Part shown: piece after piece, positions 21,111-30,601 of the stretch
Layout of the letters: every line of letters begins with the position of its first letter
Numbering within the stretch: position 1 is the first letter of the stretch
Assembly (NCBI GenBank): GCA_013368375.1
Contig: JAACJP010000032.1
Location: 1 to 64,000, forward strand
DNA: 64,000 nucleotides
Direction: 5' to 3'
DNA from: Tricholomella constricta
Lineage: Eukaryota; Basidiomycota; Agaricomycetes; Agaricales; Lyophyllaceae
Notes under the pieces: generated by a model
The model's input: only the letters and a program-made list of their open reading frames with translations
Told to the model about the DNA's origin: nothing
Database searches by the model: none
Program-made: the position numbers and the translations under genes

Positions 21111-24100
21111 CTAAAAGTCACAGTAGAAGATGGTGATGATCCTGATAACGAGGGTAGGCCGATAAACAGCCTACCGAAGGATCACCCAGCACTTCTATTA
21201 TCCGATGAAGAGTTTCAAGAAACTCTTAAGGAGGGGGATAAGCCACCTCCGAAGAAGAGAAAACCCCAACGACAACAGCAGAAGGCACAAAACGAGCCTT
21301 CGAACGAACGAGCACGGACTCACGAGCCATGCGAAGAACGCCAGCGCGATAATGAAGCGCGTAAGACGAGCGGGGCCGATAAGGATATGGAATCAGAGCC
21401 GTATACGAATGCGAGTAATCGATCATTTTGGGATAGACCAAATCCACACCCACAATATGAGTGGATGTTCGACCCACAGATGCCGCAAGAATGGAACGCA
21501 GTAATAGCATCAATGCGGGCTCACGAAGGAAGAAATGTAGGCACGCGAGGACAAGCATACCGAAATCCACGGCCTGAGGAAGTATCGGAGCCAACGGAAA
21601 TGAATTTTCCGGTGAATATACAACGGGCTAAATGGCCGTTGTATCGGTTACCAGTGAAGGATGAGAGTGACTTTGCTCTCGTAAAACTACGAGCTAGGTT
21701 TGATGTTAAACCTAGCAATAAAGACACAGCACACATTCGCGTTGCAAGAACGGTGAACGGAAAAGGTAAGGCACCCAATGGAGGCCTTACCGCGGAAGAT
21801 TATCCACGACTTCGCCAGCAATGGCATGACGAATTCGAAGATATGGTGGGTGGTACGAAACAACAGCTACCACCCTGGCGGGAAGTCAATCACGAGATTA
21901 CTCTCATCGACGATGAGAAACAATACCAGTACCACGCACTGAGGTGCCCATTGTCCCTTCGCGAGGAATTCTACGCGAAGGTCAATCGGTATACAGACTC
22001 TAAATGGTGGGAGCCTCGTTCGGTAAAGCAAGCAGCACCGTTGCTATGTATCCCGAAAAAAGACGGCTCCCTGAGAACACCCTTGGACGCACGGCAGCGT
22101 AACGACAACACGATCAAGGACGTTACGCCCTTGCCAGACCAAGAAATCATTCGCGAGGATGTTGCCAGAGGGAAGATACGATCAAAGATTGACTTAACGG
22201 ATGCGTACGAACAAGTACGCATCCTCGAGAAGGACGTACACAAGACCGCCTTTGCAACGATAGCGGGAACGTACGTTAGCAACATAATGCAGATCGGGGA
22301 CTGTAACGCCCCCGCAACATTTCAACGATTAATGACGTCAATTTTTCGGGACGTCATTGGGAAGTTTATGCATGTATACTTGGACGACATATTCATATTC
22401 TCGAACTCCATCGAAGAACATGAAGATCATCTTCGAGTAGTGTTCGAACGATTACGCGAACAGTCCCTTTATTTGAAGTGGAAGAAATGCGAACTATATT
22501 CGGATCGCGTCGATTGCCTTGGTCATATAATCGACGACCAAGGAATTCACCCCGACGCCGATAAATTGGCACGGATTCGCGATTGGAGGATTCCACGGAA
22601 TTACAACGATATACAGCGACTCGTTGGACTGGTTAATTATCTGGGTCAATTCCTCCCAGATATATCCGCGTACACTGGGCCACTAATGGCGATGACCGAG
22701 AATGGGTCGCCATTCTATTGGAGACCAATTCATCAACGATGCTTTGAAATGATAAAGCATATATGTTGCACGACGCCAATTATTCGGCCTATTCAACCGA
22801 AGACAGACAAACCAATTTGGATTATATGTGACGCCTCCAAGTCAGGCGCCGGTGCGATGTATGGTCAAGGACCTACATGGATCCAAGCTCAGCCGGCTGG
22901 ATTCATGTCCAAAAAATTCACGAATGCACAGCAGAATTACGCTGTGCATGAACTCGAAACCTTAGCTATCCTCGAAGCATTACTTAAGTGGGAGGATAAA
23001 CTTGTGGGTTATAAAATCCACATCATTACCGACCACAAAGCCCTCGAATTCTTTAAGACCCAGGTGAATTTATCACCTAGGCAGCGTCGATGGATGGAAT
23101 ACATGTCGCGATTTAACTTCGACATTACCTATGTGAAAGGCGAACTGAATAAAGTCGCCGATTGTCTATCGCGATACTTCGAGAGCGATAACCATCACGA
23201 TCGTTACGACGTCCACGACTTCGTAGCTGCCGATGCTAGAATCGATCCTACTGGTGAAGATCTACCAGTACCACGATACCATGAAATCGTGGAAAAAGTA
23301 GTTGAGATTCGAACGATGAAAGACGTAGAAATACGTCGAAGCAAGCGTCTTCAAGAACGCCAGGAGGATCGAGATGTCGAAGCTCAGATAATGGAGGCTG
23401 CGGCACCAAGTATCGCATCCGGACCATCGTCACACCTTCAAAAAAGCCAGAGGCCAACCGAACGGGAACGTACGGTCGGAGATATGGTCCTCGGAAGGGA
23501 CACAGTTGCCCCTCCCCCAGACAAAACGGACGAGAAGATCCGTAACGACGTTATCCTTGGATACCCAAAGGATAAACTATTTTCAGTGATTCTCACTAAC
23601 CCAACGGACTTTCGTACGTTCACCACGAAAGACAATCTTATTTGGACCACGAACACTATAAATGATAGCGTTCTATGCATACCGCGAGAACCCGAGATCA
23701 TCACGTCAATTGTTGAGCAAGCCCATAAAACTATGGGCCATTTCGGTGCCGAACGGACTACTGAATATATTCGACGATGGTATTGGTGGCCATCACTAGC
23801 CACGACCGTTCGTACGTTTTGTAAAACGTGCGAGTATTGCCAGCAGATCAAGACGTCAAATCAGAAACCGTTAGGGAAACTACATTCCCTGCCAGTACCC
23901 ACTAAGCCTTGGGACTCTATCGGAATGGACTTTATCGGTCCATTTCCAGAATCAAAGGGATATAACTATCTATGGGTAGTAATTTGTCGTATGACGAGTA
24001 TGGTGCATATGATACCCATACATACGACGATGACGGCAGCCCAATTATCATGGGTATACCTACGGGAGATCGTCAGGTTACATGGCCTGCCAAGCTCGAT

Positions 24101-25010
24101 CGTAAGCGACCGAGATTCTAAGTTTACTTCGCGCTGGTGGCGCGAACTACATAAATTATTAGGAGCTAAGCTTCTAATGTCGACATCTTTCCATCCTCAG
24201 ACGGATGGACAGACGGAGCGAGCCAATTGTAGTATTGGCCAGATATTTCGCGCCGTTGTAAGGCATGACCAAAAGGATTGGGTAGATCGTATACCCATGG
24301 CTGAGTTCGCAATAAATGCGAGCGTATCGGCTACCACCAAGTTCGCTCCATTTGAGTTGAATGGTGGATACATGCCGTCCATGTTGAAAGAGATACGCTC
24401 AGACAGCGTAATACCAAAGGGAATTCGGGAATACGCTGAACGCGCATTGCAGAACATAGCGGATGCGCATGACGCTATAATCGAAACGCGCGTATTTCAA
24501 ACGCGCGAGGCAAACAGGCGTCGATCCACTGGTCCGGAAATAAAGGGGGGTGACTTGGTATATTTATCTACCAAGAACTTGAACCTTCCCAAGGGACGCG
24601 CCCGGAAATTATGTCCGAAATTCGTCGGGCCCTACAAAGTATTGAAGGCCATGCCAGACACGTCGAACTATACGCTGGAATTACCTACGGCGCTTATGGA
24701 GCGTCGAATACATCCAACATTTCACATATCGCTGTTGCGCCCATACTACGCAACAAACGATGCAATGTTCCCTAATAGAACTCACCCGGAGCCCTATGAT
24801 TTTGGGGCGCCGGACGATCACGAATGGTTTGTCGAAGAGATTTTCGGCCATAGATGGACCCAAAATAATAAAGTGGAATACCAAGTTAGGTGGAGTCTAG
24901 GTGACACCACCTGGGAATCACACAACAATTGTAACAAGTTAGCGGCATTGGACCGCTACTTGGAATTGCAAGGGGTGGGCAGCGCATCGAGGTTGCCGCG
25001 ACGAACCTAG
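21111..25010 (+). CDS. Element A pol: RT, RNase H, integrase, chromodomain
   Basis: Copies and integrates the element. The frame is open from the UGA; the first ATG is at 21387. Counted from that ATG: reverse transcriptase with HVYLDDIFIF near residue 330; RNase H with DASKSGAGAMYG near 480, ELETLAILEAL and IITDHKALEFF; integrase zinc module HKTMGHFGAERTTEY..CKTCEYC near 780-820; catalytic region with GMDFIGPF, SDRDSKFTSRWW and TDGQTERANC near 845-945; chromodomain with EWFVEEIFGHRW and YQVRWSLGDTTWE near 1140-1200. No stop or frameshift, and all catalytic residues I looked for are present. Confidence 0.95.
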   Translation, partial: LKVTVEDGDDPDNEGRPINSLPKDHPALLLSDEEFQETLKEGDKPPPKKRKPQRQQQKAQNEPSNERARTHEPCEERQRDNEARKTSGADKDMESEPYTNASNRSFWDRPNPHPQYEWMFDPQMPQEWNAVIASMRAHEGRNVGTRGQAYRNPRPEEVSEPTEMNFPVNIQRAKWPLYRLPVKDESDFALVKLRARFDVKPSNKDTAHIRVARTVNGKGKAPNGGLTAEDYPRLRQQWHDEFEDMVGGTKQQLPPWREVNHEITLIDDEKQYQYHALRCPLSLREEFYAKVNRYTDSKWWEPRSVKQAAPLLCIPKKDGSLRTPLDARQRNDNTIKDVTPLPDQEIIREDVARGKIRSKIDLTDAYEQVRILEKDVHKTAFATIAGTYVSNIMQIGDCNAPATFQRLMTSIFRDVIGKFMHVYLDDIFIFSNSIEEHEDHLRVVFERLREQSLYLKWKKCELYSDRVDCLGHIIDDQGIHPDADKLARIRDWRIPRNYNDIQRLVGLVNYLGQFLPDISAYTGPLMAMTENGSPFYWRPIHQRCFEMIKHICCTTPIIRPIQPKTDKPIWIICDASKSGAGAMYGQGPTWIQAQPAGFMSKKFTNAQQNYAVHELETLAILEALLKWEDKLVGYKIHIITDHKALEFFKTQVNLSPRQRRWMEYMSRFNFDITYVKGELNKVADCLSRYFESDNHHDRYDVHDFVAADARIDPTGEDLPVPRYHEIVEKVVEIRTMKDVEIRRSKRLQERQEDRDVEAQIMEAAAPSIASGPSSHLQKSQRPTERERTVGDMVLGRDTVAPPPDKTDEKIRNDVILGYPKDKLFSVILTNPTDFRTFTTKDNLIWTTNTINDSVLCIPREPEIITSIVEQAHKTMGHFGAERTTEYIRRWYWWPSLATTVRTFCKTCEYCQQIKTSNQKPLGKLHSLPVPTKPWDSIGMDFIGPFPESKGYNYLWVVICRMTSMVHMIPIHTTMTAAQLSWVYLREIVRLHGLPSSIVSDRDSKFTSRWWRELHKLLGAKLLMSTSFHPQTDGQTERANCSIGQIFRAVVRHDQKDWVDRIPMAEFAINASVSATTKFAPFELNGGYMPSMLKEIRSDSVIPKGIREYAERALQNIADAHDAIIETRVFQTREANRRRSTGPEIKGGDLVYLSTKNLNLPKGRARKLCPKFVGPYKVLKAMPDTSNYTLELPTALMERRIHPTFHISLLRPYYATNDAMFPNRTHPEPYDFGAPDDHEWFVEEIFGHRWTQNNKVEYQVRWSLGDTTWESHNNCNKLAALDRYLELQGVGSASRLPRRT

Positions 25011-25210
25011 AATGTGGCGCGGTCATGTGATCACAGCGATCAGAAAAATTACATAACCATCAAAAGTTATGACAGAAGGTTAAATATGTTTTGGCGCTAG
25101 GACGCGCAACCAAATTTTCAACCAACAACCACAACATGTACCCAACCGCAGGAGCAAATTAAAGCAACGACGCGACTCGGGGCGGCGACAGCCGCACCGA
25201 CTATCAAAAT

Positions 25211-28108
25211 ATGGCCTCGGGATCGAGTCCAAAAGGGGAGGAGGTGCAGGGACGCGCGGAAAGCGCGCCCCCGCCCCCAACCTATATGGGCGTGCAGCCC
25301 CAAGCATTTCAATACCCATCGGTTGGCCACATGAGCCAACTGCCCCACCAGGGGCAACCGCCCCATCAGGGGCAACAATTATACCCTATGGTTGGCCACA
25401 TGAGCCAACCGCCCCACCAGGGGCAACAACCACAGACGGGTGGGTTCTACCCACCGTCGATGGCATATCAACATATGCCATCCATGCAGAGCTTCATGGG
25501 GTACCCACCACTGACGTGGTACCCCCAAATGCCCGCCCCAACCGTACCGCAAAATACGCGGTACAACGAGTCAGAGAAGATGGAGGTGGACGACCAAAGT
25601 CGTCAAAAAACACCTACTCCACCGGCGCAAGTGGCGCGCAGCGAACCGGCGCGGCAATATGTCGCACCATATGCAGACGAACAAAGAGGGTCGTTTGTGT
25701 CGAGTTCGCGGAGGCCGGCAGACGATCGCGCAGCGTCGTCTGCGTCAAGTTCGAGGAGACCATTTGCAGACGATGGTCTCCTTTCGTCTATCTTGGACCG
25801 ATTGGAAGACGCGGGTATTCACCGCGAGTTTTGTGATTTCTTGGACGACGGGATGGCGCAGCTGGTTGTAACCCAGCTGCTTGATGCGTACAATGGAGTT
25901 CGCGCGGACTTGAGACGCGTGAAGGCGAGAGAGTCGGCCATGGCTGAGCAACTCAGCCTGGCAAAAAAGCGACCGGCAGTGGCGTCGCCAGATCGCAGGG
26001 AGGGACCATTGTCCCGACCCATGAAAAGACTGCAGACCGAGGTGCGGCGAGAAGAACACACCTTATATGAACCCAGGCGTCAGGAACGACGCCCGGAACA
26101 AGAGTATCGGCGGTTCGACCGCCACCCCGACCAGGAAGTGTGGCGTGATGAGCGCCCACTTGATTATGGTCCTCAACGAGAGGAGCGTCGCGAGGACCGA
26201 GGGACGCGTGAAGTGCGTCCCTTACCGGCTCGAGAAGTTGAGCGAAGGGCGTCGACATCATCGACATCCGCGGTGCAGGCACCGCAACAGCAACAGATAG
26301 CGGGAGCATTACTCCCACTACTGACCCCGGGAGAAAGCCGGGTACGGAACCCGGAGAGAGGTTCCCAAAAGAAGGAACCTGTTGGCAAGTATACCTTGCC
26401 GGCACCATCCCCTGCACCACCCACTACGATGGTGCAGCCCCCATCGCCTCCGCCAAAGGGCAAAGGCAAACAAAAGGCGTCTGACCCGTACGCCGAATTT
26501 ATGGACGAGTCGGGCTACGGCGAGTCCTCCGACGACGAGAAACCCGTCAGCAAGAAGAAGGCTGCCAGGCAGAAGCAGCATCGCGAGAATATGGCTCGCA
26601 AAGCTGAGAAGGAGGCGCCGGGACGGATCCCTGAAGAGCTTGGGGTGGTCTTTATCAACGGCCACCACGAGCGGGACAACCGCTTCTGGGATATGGTGTC
26701 GCGGACGGTATATGTGTCGTCCGCCCAGAATTGTGCCTTTGCGCTAGGCACAGCAGCTCGCGTCTCAGAGAGCGAGCTAGGGACGGGACAAAACTCCCGT
26801 CCCTCAGATGGACGGCTGTATGCCGTCGCACCACGTGGGTTCCCAATGAACCCCCGTGAAGTTGATCAGCTCTATGAGCTGATCAATAACCGACGCCATG
26901 GGGTGAGGGATGAAGAGCGGGCCGAGGCCTTTATGCTCTTCAGAGAATTCCGTCGGATCACCCTGTCGGTCGCGCCTCACTTGCGCGACCGAGCCATGGC
27001 TTGTGCAGCCATGGGCGAATTCCGAAGCGTCTCACGACCGTTCAGTGAACGGTCACTCATCTGGAATGCCCCGGTCATTAGACGGCCGGATAAAGCATTC
27101 GAATATCGGCATGACAAGCCGACACGAGGAGCTGGTCTCCCCCAACCCGGCCCAGCTCATGCATTGGATGTCGATCATTGGTGTCGACATATGATTCACC
27201 ATGGGTGTATTGGTTCTAAGAACCAATATGGAGGTATCGTCATGGACTACCGGTTCCGCGTTCATCGTCACGGGACCTGGGGATACTTACTGGCGAACAT
27301 ATTGTCGCCAGTAACTCATAGTATGCGGGCATGGTTTATGCGAATCTTCGCAACCATCACCGCACGGCCATACTTCTATGCAGAAGCGGTGGCGGCCCAT
27401 AACGAGGCCAACCCTGATCGGCCGTTCACGCCGATTACCGGACCCGAGGTTATTATCCCTCAGATCCAACCTACCGCTCCCGAAGGGCGGCTGACGGAAC
27501 AAGGTGTCCTACAACACCTTATTAACTGTGGTATTCCAATTAGTTGGATAAACCACAGTTATACTTATGGTCTACACTATTTAGACCATAACTACTCTAC
27601 TGCAGGTCCTCATAAGGACCTGTTCCACAATGTTGACGACGATCGCGTGCGTCGACTCGATCAATTGGGTGTGCGACCCGCCATTCCGGAATGGGACGGG
27701 TGGTACCATCCTACCACCGACGACATCACGCGCATTCAAACGTTAATGCGCTTGGAGTTTCAGAACGAGGGGCTGGATTGTTTATCCAGTGTGGAATGGA
27801 TGTTTGTGGGTGAAGACCCACATTTCCGAGAACTCCGTGTTCGGAGAGGGGAGTTTCCCCCTCCGGACCTGCACACTCCCGCTCCATCGGGATCGACGTC
27901 TACCAACGTCGAAATGGCGGACCCGGCGGCACTCACACCTGCCCCCGCGACACCTTCCACAGTCGTGGCAGCTCCAATAGGAGCTACCGAAACCCAAGTG
28001 GACCCCGTGTCGGCCCTCACAGGGCCTCTATCACTGGCAGTGATTACCACTAGCCAGGGTCCGGTGGAATCCAACCCCACCGACCCCGACACAGTGATGG
28101 AGTCATAG
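25211..28108 (+). CDS. Element A third ORF, 965 codons, function unknown
   Basis: Lies 200 bp after pol on the same strand and inside the LTRs. The N-terminal third is Pro/Gln-rich with repeated PHQGQ blocks. Then a helical part (SILDRLEDAGIHREFCDFLD), a basic Arg/Glu stretch, and a conserved C-terminal region (WINHSYTYGLHYLDHNY, NVDDDRVRRLDQLGV, PAIPEWDGWYHPTTDDI). Element B has a homologue in the same place. There is no membrane segment or signal peptide, so it is not envelope-like, and no RT, protease or integrase motif. Function not recognised. Conservation in two diverged elements suggests a real gene. Confidence 0.85.
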   Translation: MASGSSPKGEEVQGRAESAPPPPTYMGVQPQAFQYPSVGHMSQLPHQGQPPHQGQQLYPMVGHMSQPPHQGQQPQTGGFYPPSMAYQHMPSMQSFMGYPPLTWYPQMPAPTVPQNTRYNESEKMEVDDQSRQKTPTPPAQVARSEPARQYVAPYADEQRGSFVSSSRRPADDRAASSASSSRRPFADDGLLSSILDRLEDAGIHREFCDFLDDGMAQLVVTQLLDAYNGVRADLRRVKARESAMAEQLSLAKKRPAVASPDRREGPLSRPMKRLQTEVRREEHTLYEPRRQERRPEQEYRRFDRHPDQEVWRDERPLDYGPQREERREDRGTREVRPLPAREVERRASTSSTSAVQAPQQQQIAGALLPLLTPGESRVRNPERGSQKKEPVGKYTLPAPSPAPPTTMVQPPSPPPKGKGKQKASDPYAEFMDESGYGESSDDEKPVSKKKAARQKQHRENMARKAEKEAPGRIPEELGVVFINGHHERDNRFWDMVSRTVYVSSAQNCAFALGTAARVSESELGTGQNSRPSDGRLYAVAPRGFPMNPREVDQLYELINNRRHGVRDEERAEAFMLFREFRRITLSVAPHLRDRAMACAAMGEFRSVSRPFSERSLIWNAPVIRRPDKAFEYRHDKPTRGAGLPQPGPAHALDVDHWCRHMIHHGCIGSKNQYGGIVMDYRFRVHRHGTWGYLLANILSPVTHSMRAWFMRIFATITARPYFYAEAVAAHNEANPDRPFTPITGPEVIIPQIQPTAPEGRLTEQGVLQHLINCGIPISWINHSYTYGLHYLDHNYSTAGPHKDLFHNVDDDRVRRLDQLGVRPAIPEWDGWYHPTTDDITRIQTLMRLEFQNEGLDCLSSVEWMFVGEDPHFRELRVRRGEFPPPDLHTPAPSGSTSTNVEMADPAALTPAPATPSTVVAAPIGATETQVDPVSALTGPLSLAVITTSQGPVESNPTDPDTVMES

Positions 28109-28484
28109 GTCGGGGAGACAACTTAATCCCCCCGTCAACGAACCGACCTCGACACGCAGGAGGTATCGTCGGGACGACCGCCATTGTCAGGTGCAGACCA
28201 CCTTACTCCCGAGGAGCAACCCGCAGGTCGCGTACTCAAATATACGCAACACCGGATGTCCTCAATCCCATGCCACCTCGGGCGGCACTTGGAGGCCGTG
28301 TAGTGGAACTATTGTCTCCACTATGTATTCGGTCATGAATACGTACCAGTAATACGTATTTCTTTGCAAGCGATATTGGGTGTAGGTCGCCGGGACCTAC
28401 ACCCTCCCTCTTGCCTTAATTTTATTATTACTTATTGCATTACTCCCTGGTGAAGATCGCTACTAGCGATCTTAAAGGGGGGTA
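28109..28484 (+). other. 3' UTR of element A with polypurine tract
   Basis: No ORF. AAAGGGGGG at 28474-28482 lies two bases before the 3' LTR and should prime plus-strand synthesis. Confidence 0.75.
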
Positions 28485-28705
28485 TGTAAGGGCGCTTACT
28501 ATCTTATCGACTAATTTGATCTAATCGTATCTTATCGACACGATTACGCTATTGTTTGGCAACACCGTCCGGTGTTGCCTATTTAATCCTTTACATTACA
28601 TAATTAAACAGTAGACCTTGTACACCTATACGTAGCAATCGACAGACTTGTCAAACTTACGTCTAGCGTGCACAGCAAGGTCCCCAATCTTGTAACCCCG
28701 TTACA
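28485..28705 (+). repeat. 3' LTR of element A
   Basis: 221 bp. It differs from the 5' LTR at one A/G in the hairpin (28558-28579) and one A/G near the AAGCTT motif. CCATC follows at 28706-28710. Confidence 0.97.
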
Positions 28706-30460
28706 CCATCATAGAGTACAGTAGCTTCGCGGTCACGTCCGGTGATGAATTTCATCGACGTGATGTCGTATCCTACAGGGTGTAGGCCGCGAGCGTGCGC
28801 AGTGTCCAGTCCTCGCTCTTTCTCACAGTCGAGTAGTACGTGGAGTCTAGCGATATCATCGCGGGTCGGCTGTCGCCATCCATCCCATTGAGGAATGGCC
28901 GGGGGTATCCCGTAACGACATAGCCGAACAAGTCGGTCGTCGTCCACATTGTCGTGTAGTGTACGATCAATTGTGGTTCCCGTATAATGCGCATCCAAGT
29001 AGTGGAGGCCGTAGGGATATGCATGATCAATCCAAGCGACGGGTAGTCGATTGGCAAGAAGAGTACGGATTACGTCCGTTTTGGTTAAGTTGGCGGCATG
29101 CTCCTCAGGAAGAGCTAAGCAACCAAGGCTTGCCGTGGAAGGTAAGTGGTCAGGGATGCGATCCAATGGGTGAAGGGCATTCCACGAGTCCACCAAACGC
29201 ATTGTGGCATTCGGGAGTACCATTGATGTGTAGTACGCCAATAGTATCTGGAATGCGTCCGACGAATGTCTCGAAGTTATACTTCAAGTGTTCGTTGGCT
29301 TCTCGGTCTGCAGCAAGGCGGTCGCGGCGGACTGAGGCGTTGTGCTTCATTCGTAAGCTACGCTCGTCGACGGTTTCGCTTGCTGGTTCCTCCTTTAGCG
29401 TACCGATGGTAGAGGGCTCTACAGTCTCTTGCATCGGTTCATCGGCAGGCGAGCTAGCATCGACCAATCGTACATCGTCGACGGGCATCTGCTCGGGCAC
29501 CGCAAAGGCCTGACGTATCGTAAGTACAATACGTCCAGCATCAATGTGCGGAGGTACGCCAAGAGGAAAGGGTACCTCAATAGTGGGGATCACTAGAGGT
29601 ACTTTGGCGGCGCTTGTGGGCGCAGATCCTATTTCTTGCGCTGGAGCCGTGGACTGCACCGATGTGGGTGCGGTCTGAGGACCCTGCGTCCGACTACGCT
29701 TGTCGGTATAAGGCATCGTGTTCGGCGATGCGGGGCGCTTACGTAGCGCGCGTTGCAGCTCCTCGGTGATGTGGCGTTTAGCCATAGTTTGCTGGTCAAC
29801 TTCTCGTTGAAGGCGGTCAATGGTGTCGAGTAGTTGTCCTATCACGACCCTTGCCATTCCATCATGGATAAAGTCGACTACAAAGTCGGGTGCTACTCCG
29901 ACGGTCTCGAGGCGGTTGAATATACCGTCTGGGTTTGTTCCCATATCAGCATGTGGTGCGTTGCATGGCGCAGCATGCGTACCTCGAGTATTTCCGTGAG
30001 AGTTCGAGGGAGTTCCTTCCTTCTCTTCGACGGCTCGTTCACCCCCCTTTGGGCGGTGTGGTTTGTTACCACCACGCTGTTGTGAGGGGCGTCCCATCTC
30101 GACGCTTCTGTTCTTAGCATCAGGCAGCTGTCCAGGCTCGAGTTGCCCTGCTCCATGTCCATCGACATCCATTGGAGCGTGCAGGCGCTCAACGGCGGGT
30201 CCAGGAGCAGGCGTCTCGCCTGTGTTGGAAGGATTCTGTCCTTCGAACGGCTGATAGCTCGGTACCATTGTTGGCTGGTATGCTATCGATCCAAACGACA
30301 GTGGAGACTGTGCTTGGTTTTGCGGTTGCGTAGTTTGTTGCGCATGTTGTACGCGAGGTGAATTACTCGTAGCGCTGCGGTTATTGCGACCGCGGCGTCC
30401 ACGCGTTCCTCCCCCTCTTGAGTTTCCTCGAAAACTCAGTGATTCTTGTCTGGACGACAT
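28706..30460 (-). pseudogene. Third ORF of element B (main part), deleted and frameshifted
   Basis: Homologue of the 965-codon ORF of element A. From ATG 30460: an Arg/Gly start (RGGGTRGRRGRNNRS), then NRLETVGVAPDFVVDFIHDG, KRHITEELQRALRKRP, and RIPDTIGVLHINGT, which aligns with RIPEELGVVFINGH in A. The next roughly 200 residues of A are missing here. The frame shifts near 29200-29240 and picks up at VAWIDHAYPYGLHYLDAHYT, DNVDDDRLVRLCRYGI and PAIPQWDGWRQPTRDDIARL. Element A cuts it at 28706. Confidence 0.85.
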
Positions 30461-30601
30461 TAGGTGTGATTTCTAGTGATAGTAGTAGTGCACAAGGGGG
30501 CAGAGAGAAAATTTTTTGCTCCCCCGATCGGAGCTCCACTCGATCGAAGCGATCGAGTCCAGCCACGCTGTGGCTGTGTGGCACACATTGCATGCCACAC
30601 C

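Larger units (their letters stand above)
17694..28705 (+). mobile_element. Gypsy element A (chromovirus), full length, nested in B
   Basis: LTRs of 221 bp at 17694-17914 and 28485-28705 differ at only two sites. Target duplication CCATC lies at 17689-17693 and 28706-28710. Order: LTR, T-rich primer region, gag-protease, in-frame UGA, pol with chromodomain, a 965-codon third ORF, polypurine tract, LTR. Pol is intact; the gag leader has a 4-bp duplication. It inserted into the third ORF of its own relative, element B. Fewer LTR differences than B fit a younger insertion. Confidence 0.97.

Noticed and set aside
25211..28108. Envelope gene in element A
   Set aside because: No signal peptide, membrane segment or fusion-like region in the 965-residue ORF.
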